A DNA stretch of 18,802 nt from NCBI GenBank assembly GCA_946623365.1, contig CAMORE010000031.1, positions 1-18,802 of the forward strand. Direction: 5' to 3'. Under the pieces are notes generated by a model. The model worked only from the letters and a program-made list of their open reading frames with translations, was not told where the DNA came from and did not search any database. Both the position numbers and the translations under genes were made by a program. Position 1 is the stretch's first letter. Every line of letters begins with the position of its first letter. The DNA comes from an uncultured Acinetobacter sp. (GTDB taxonomy: Bacteria > Cyanobacteriota > Vampirovibrionia > Gastranaerophilales > Gastranaerophilaceae). Positions 16,091 through 18,802 of the stretch are shown in pieces.

Positions 16091-16095
16091 TTTCA

Positions 16096-16710
16096 ATGAT
16101 TAGAAAGACTGTAACGGCTGTTTTTGCATTGATAGTTATTCTATGTACACAAGCACAAGCAGCTAATGTTTCGGAAGATGTTGTCAAAGAAACCATAGTA
16201 AAACATTCTATAGAGATGAATATTGATCCGGCTTTGGCCTTAAGTATTGCAAAAAAAGAATCCGGATTTAAACACGAATTAAAAAGTCCGCATGGCGCAG
16301 TCGGAGTTTTTCAATTACTTCCGTCCACTGCCAAGAGAATGGGATATAATCCATATTATTTAAGTGAAAATATAAAAGCCGGATTAGCTTATTATAAATT
16401 AATGTACAAAATGTTTGGTTCCACAGAACTTGCTCTGGCGGCTTACAATGCTGGGCCGGGAAATGTTAAAAGATACGGAGGACAAGTCCCTCCTTACAGA
16501 GAAACTAAAAGATTTGTTAACATAATAATGCAGGATTATCGAAATCAAAAGAAGAATCCTGACCCTGCTATTGCAAAAGTAAAAAATACAAAAACAATAG
16601 AAAATGAAGCAAAAAAGAGTGTTAATCAGACACCAAAAGATTTTGACCTTCCTAAATTAAATGAAATTCCGGAACTCAAAAATTCTGACCCTGTAATGGA
16701 AATACTTTAA
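16096..16710 (+). CDS. Secreted lytic transglycosylase (SLT domain)
   Basis: I use the ATG at 16096 (204 residues) rather than 16084, because GAGGA sits 5 nt upstream and the product then begins with a classic signal peptide: MIRK, a hydrophobic core, and a cleavage site after AQA at residue 23. The mature part is an SLT family-1 domain that cleaves peptidoglycan between MurNAc and GlcNAc with formation of 1,6-anhydroMurNAc. It shows the catalytic glutamate in KKESGF (E55), GAVGVFQLLPSTA, and ALAAYNAGPGNVKRYGG with VPPYRETKRFV. A short Lys- and Pro-containing tail (about 155-204) with no known domain follows. It is probably periplasmic and involved in wall turnover. The long leader upstream suggests RNA-level control. 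There is no lipobox, so it is soluble rather than a lipoprotein. Confidence 0.92.
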   Translation: MIRKTVTAVFALIVILCTQAQAANVSEDVVKETIVKHSIEMNIDPALALSIAKKESGFKHELKSPHGAVGVFQLLPSTAKRMGYNPYYLSENIKAGLAYYKLMYKMFGSTELALAAYNAGPGNVKRYGGQVPPYRETKRFVNIIMQDYRNQKKNPDPAIAKVKNTKTIENEAKKSVNQTPKDFDLPKLNEIPELKNSDPVMEIL

Positions 16711-16718
16711 TAACTGTA

Positions 16719-16762
16719 AAAGAACAGTCGGTTTGAGAAGAAAGAACAGTGAGATTGAGAAT
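16719..16762 (+). repeat. Two-copy 22-nt tandem repeat after the transglycosylase
   Basis: Units at 16719-16740 and 16741-16762 both begin AAAGAACAGT and end in TTGAGAA plus one base, matching at 18 of 22 positions. It starts 8 nt after the transglycosylase stop. The first ACAGT can pair with ACTGT at 16713-16717, but no T-run follows, so it is not a clear terminator. Confidence 0.6.
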
Positions 16763-16787
16763 TATTTTGGTGCAAAAAATTCAAACC

Positions 16788-17231
16788 CTATTTGACAGAC
16801 ATAGGATAATAAACAAATATAAGGATAAACACTGTAAACCATAATAGTATTGTAAGTATGTCAATAATTCTATCCTCTAAACTTAATTTTGAATTTTTAG
16901 ATAAATCTAAAAAGAAATTATCTGAACAAATAAATCGTAGTAATGGATTCTCTTTTAGTTTGCTGACGTTGATTCTACCAGTGTAGAAAGCTTTGATGAA
17001 GTCAAGTAGAAAACGAGGTATCATCAATAAAATGTATGCTAAGAACAACTGTCCTCCAAACATAATAGGCATAAATTTAATATTGTTCGTTTTGTCATAT
17101 GGAAATTGATATGCACAATAGTAATATAAAGTTAATATAGCTGAAATAACTATTGAAACTGCTATACATATATATGGTTTAGAACAAAACCTTAAAACTT
17201 GTATTCTGAAAGACCAGCCGATGCTAGACAA
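16788..17231 (-). CDS. Small membrane protein of unknown function
   Basis: A 147-residue protein with about three transmembrane segments, near residues 18-42, 54-79 and 122-144, separated by a basic loop (GRINVSKLKENPLLRF). I do not recognise the family and see no catalytic or binding motif. The start is a TTG; it is supported by a strong GGGAGG 9 nt upstream on the minus strand, while no ATG is nearby. It has no same-strand partner: ilvE lies about 190 nt upstream on the same strand, with an inverted repeat between. It is convergent with the transglycosylase, 77 nt away. The residue use (many aromatics, Ile, Leu) is typical of a real membrane protein rather than an accidental frame. Confidence 0.65.
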   Translation of the reverse strand: MSSIGWSFRIQVLRFCSKPYICIAVSIVISAILTLYYYCAYQFPYDKTNNIKFMPIMFGGQLFLAYILLMIPRFLLDFIKAFYTGRINVSKLKENPLLRFICSDNFFLDLSKNSKLSLEDRIIDILTILLWFTVFILIFVYYPMSVK

Positions 17232-17240
17232 AAGACAATA

Positions 17241-17246
17241 CCTCCC
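17241..17246 (-). promoter_or_regulatory. Shine-Dalgarno supporting the TTG start of the small membrane protein
   Basis: GGGAGG on the minus strand, within AAGGGAGGT, lies 9 nt upstream of the TTG at 17231. It is the strongest such site in the neighbourhood and the main reason to accept the TTG start. Confidence 0.65.
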
Positions 17247-17338
17247 TTATAACACCGATGAAGTTTATAGAACCATGCAACAAAAATATATTAGCAAATT
17301 TATACAATAATTGCAATATTTGTCATTGGGCAGTCTGT

Positions 17339-17360
17339 AGGGTGCAATTTTTTGCACCTT
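17339..17360. repeat. Inverted repeat downstream of ilvE
   Basis: GGTGCAA (17341-17347) and TTGCACC (17352-17358) are perfect complements around a TTTT loop, extended by a wobble and an A-T pair. It lies about 60 nt after the ilvE stop on that gene's strand. No T-run follows on either strand, so it is either a terminator without a U-tract, an RNA-stabilising hairpin or an operator. Confidence 0.5.
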
Positions 17361-17412
17361 AACAATATTTACCCCTTAACACCTTTCGACCAAAACGGAC
17401 AAAAAAATACAG

Positions 17413-17428
17413 TATTTAATTATGCAAT
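17413..17428. repeat. 16-bp direct repeat at the ilvE 3' end (copy 1)
   Basis: TATTTAATTATGCAAT, spanning the ilvE stop codon, recurs exactly at 18525-18540 upstream of the same gene, 1,112 bp away. Confidence 0.7.
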
Positions 17429-18442
17429 TTTATATATCCAACCGTCAGGAGCATCTATTTTTCCTTGTTGAATTCCGGTAAGAGTATCATATAATTTTTG
17501 CGTTATTTCACCTGCATGTTCCATGCCTGATGAAAAATTTATTTCTCTTCCATGGTCAATTACTCTTCCGACCGGTGACAGAACCGCTGCGGTTCCGCAG
17601 AGAGCACACTCCTTAAAAGTATGTATTTCATTTAGATATATTTCTCTTTCTACAGCTTTTAATCCCAAATAATTCTCAGCAACATACATTAAAGATCGAC
17701 GGGTAATAGAAGGTAGTATTGAAGATGATTTAGGAGTCACTACTTCATTATCTTTAGTAACGAAAATAACATTTGCTCCCCCCGTTTCTTCAATTTTTGT
17801 TCTTGTTGCGGAATCAAGGTACAAGTTTTCGTTATAGCCTTGTTTATGAGCTTCTACAATAGCATGAAGACTCATTGCATAATTAAGTCCCGCCTTGACA
17901 TGTCCTGTCCCTCTGGGTGCTGCTCTGTCAAAATCGGGAATTCTAAGAGTAATCGGTTTAGCTCCACCCTTGAAATAGGGTCCGACAGGTGATACAAAAA
18001 TTCTGAACTGATATTCATCGGCAGGTTTTACCCCCATAACAGGATTTGTTCCAAACATGTACGGACGAATATATAAAGAAGCTCCGGAACCATATGGAGG
18101 TACCCAGTTGAGATTAGCCTGAACAACTTGATGTATGGCATCCAAAAATCTTTCTTTTGGGAATGCGGGCATTTCCAACCTTTCAGCAGATTGAATCATT
18201 CTTTCGGCGTTCAAATCGGGTCTAAAACACACAACACTGTTATCTTTTGTTTTGTATGCTTTTAAGCCTTCAAAGCATGTTTGTGCATATTGCAAGACTC
18301 CTGCACTCTCATTAATTACAACTTTGTCATCAGATGTTATTTGTCCGCTTGACCACTTTCCGTCTTTAAAGTTTGCAACATAACGAAAGTCCGTTCTCAT
18401 ATATCCAAAGCCCAAATTGCCCCAATCAATATTCTTTTCCAT
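17420..18442 (-). CDS. ilvE: Branched-chain amino acid aminotransferase
   Basis: A PLP-dependent fold-type IV aminotransferase that interconverts Leu, Ile and Val with their 2-keto acids, using 2-oxoglutarate/Glu; it is the last step of branched-chain synthesis. I choose the ATG at 18442 (340 residues, MEKNIDWGNLGFGY) because GAGGAG lies 6 nt upstream; the earlier ATG at 18466 has none and lies inside the predicted -10 region. Visible features are QTCFEGLKAY (54-63), RPDLNAERM, YIRPYMFGTNP (124-133), SPVGPYFKGG, the PLP lysine in HVKAGLNYA (K183), LDSATRTKIEETGGANVIF and CGTAAVLSPVGRV. The length fits the larger bacterial/eukaryotic BCAT group. It stands alone, without other ilv or leu genes, on the opposite strand from the adjacent (p)ppGpp enzyme, and is flanked by exact 16-bp direct repeats. 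Confidence 0.95.
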   Translation of the reverse strand: MEKNIDWGNLGFGYMRTDFRYVANFKDGKWSSGQITSDDKVVINESAGVLQYAQTCFEGLKAYKTKDNSVVCFRPDLNAERMIQSAERLEMPAFPKERFLDAIHQVVQANLNWVPPYGSGASLYIRPYMFGTNPVMGVKPADEYQFRIFVSPVGPYFKGGAKPITLRIPDFDRAAPRGTGHVKAGLNYAMSLHAIVEAHKQGYNENLYLDSATRTKIEETGGANVIFVTKDNEVVTPKSSSILPSITRRSLMYVAENYLGLKAVEREIYLNEIHTFKECALCGTAAVLSPVGRVIDHGREINFSSGMEHAGEITQKLYDTLTGIQQGKIDAPDGWIYKIA

Positions 18443-18448
18443 GCGTAT

Positions 18449-18454
18449 CTCCTC
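18449..18454 (-). promoter_or_regulatory. Shine-Dalgarno that sets the ilvE start
   Basis: GAGGAG on the minus strand lies 6 nt before the ATG at 18442. The upstream in-frame ATG at 18466 has no such site. Confidence 0.7.
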
Positions 18455-18464
18455 TAATAAAAAC

Positions 18465-18470
18465 ATTATA
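18465..18470 (-). promoter_or_regulatory. -10 box of the ilvE promoter
   Basis: A perfect TATAAT on the minus strand, about 22 nt upstream of the chosen ATG, would give a short leader that just includes GAGGAG. The -35 at 17 nt is poor. This placement also argues against the ATG at 18466 as a start. Confidence 0.5.
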
Positions 18471-18524
18471 CAATAAAAGGGATAGTTATGCTCATTGTTG
18501 TATTAAAGAATTTAACAGCATAAA

Positions 18525-18540
18525 TATTTAATTATGCAAT
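18525..18540. repeat. 16-bp direct repeat upstream of ilvE (copy 2)
   Basis: An exact second copy of TATTTAATTATGCAAT, about 80 nt upstream of the ilvE start and in the same orientation as the copy that spans the ilvE stop codon. Confidence 0.7.
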
Positions 18541-18629
18541 CACTTAAAACAACTCTTTCTATAATAAATAGTGTATTTTATCCCACTTTTCTTGATTTTT
18601 TTCTTAAAAAAAACTAAAATAGCTTTATT

Positions 18630-18802
18630 ATGGAACAATTTGTAATCTCTTTTGATGAAATAAAAGAAGAATTGATTAAACAGAAATACCATGAAGAAGA
18701 CATAGAAGAGCTGGAAAAAGCTTTTGAATTTGCGAAAAAACTTCACGCTGGTCAATATAGGGTTTCAGAAGAGCCGTATATAATTCATCCTATGGAAGTT
18801 GT
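18630..18802 (+). CDS. rel: RelA/SpoT-type (p)ppGpp synthetase/hydrolase, 5' end only
   Basis: Partial: 57 codons, running off the right edge. The product starts MEQFVISFDEIKEE, then YHEEDIEELEKAFEFAKKLH, GQYRVSEEPYIIHPMEVV, which is the start of the N-terminal HD (p)ppGpp-hydrolase domain of long RelA/SpoT homologues; the YIIHP motif is highly characteristic. These cytosolic enzymes make and degrade the stringent-response alarmone, and the full protein is normally about 700-750 residues with HD, synthetase, TGS and ACT domains. Only the first part can be judged here, so whether both activities are intact is unknown. The ATG is the only possible start, because an in-frame TAA lies at 18615-18617. 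It has no clear Shine-Dalgarno sequence. A TATAAT at 18560-18565 is a possible -10 without a good -35. It is divergent from ilvE. Confidence 0.92.
   Translation, partial: MEQFVISFDEIKEELIKQKYHEEDIEELEKAFEFAKKLHAGQYRVSEEPYIIHPMEV

Larger units (their letters stand above)
15726..16095 (+). other. 370-nt region between the STAS-like gene and the transglycosylase
   Basis: No open frame of note lies on either strand. The left part is AT-rich, with a tiny ATAC-GAA-GTAT hairpin plus a T-run (about 15764-15780) that could be a weak terminator for the STAS-like gene. A perfect -35-like TTGACA lies at 15891-15896. From about 15921 onward the strand becomes purine-rich and more GC-rich, and looks like a structured leader (separate entry). 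Confidence 0.5.

Noticed and set aside
16084..16095. Earlier ATG of the transglycosylase
   Set aside because: No ribosome binding site, and it overlaps the GAGGA that serves the next ATG.
17339..17360. Inverted repeat as a proven ilvE terminator
   Set aside because: The stem is good but no U-tract follows on either strand, so it is listed as a repeat only.

Overview
The window is an AT-rich stretch of a bacterial chromosome with housekeeping and lineage-specific genes mixed together. It uses the standard code, with ATG or TTG starts and clear AAGGAG-type ribosome binding sites on several genes. My best guess is a Cyanobacteria-related, non-photosynthetic lineage such as Gastranaerophilales (Melainabacteria/Vampirovibrionia). 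The grounds are a short SSB that resembles cyanobacterial SSBs, low GC, and two unrelated proteins that share a short N-terminal SFxG-like motif I associate with that group. This is inference; no rRNA gene or other phylogenetic marker is present to settle it.

Layout, left to right. A duplicated membrane protein of unknown function (52-1635, +) faces a minus-strand pair: a 2,182-residue coiled-coil protein (3073-9621) whose 3' end overlaps the start of a GlcD-type FAD oxidoreductase (1707-3089). Divergent from the giant gene is spmA-spmB (9753-10863, +), whose 3' end overlaps a convergent zinc-ribbon gene (10802-11203, -). Next come ssb and a four-carbon acid-sugar kinase of the DUF1537 family in a likely operon (11457-13126, +). 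They are followed by an intergenic region with REP-like palindromes, an AAA+ ATPase (13335-14804, -), HU (14987-15262, +) with a strong terminator, a STAS-like protein (15393-15725, +), and a long, structured-looking leader before a secreted lytic transglycosylase (16096-16710, +). The right end holds a small membrane protein (16788-17231, -), ilvE (17420-18442, -) and the 5' end of a RelA/SpoT-type (p)ppGpp enzyme (18630 onward, +).

The genes do not form one pathway. The parts that recognised families do not explain are: (1) the giant coiled-coil protein, with no proline in about 1,695 residues, translationally overlapping an FAD oxidoreductase; (2) the SFxG/FxGG motif shared by the duplicated membrane protein and the AAA+ ATPase; and (3) the roughly 170-nt purine-rich leader upstream of the lytic transglycosylase, which can form alternative hairpins but which I could not match to a known riboswitch class. 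Four gene starts were moved or fixed by Shine-Dalgarno position (zinc-ribbon, transglycosylase, small membrane protein, ilvE). There is no CRISPR array, tRNA, rRNA or recognisable insertion sequence.
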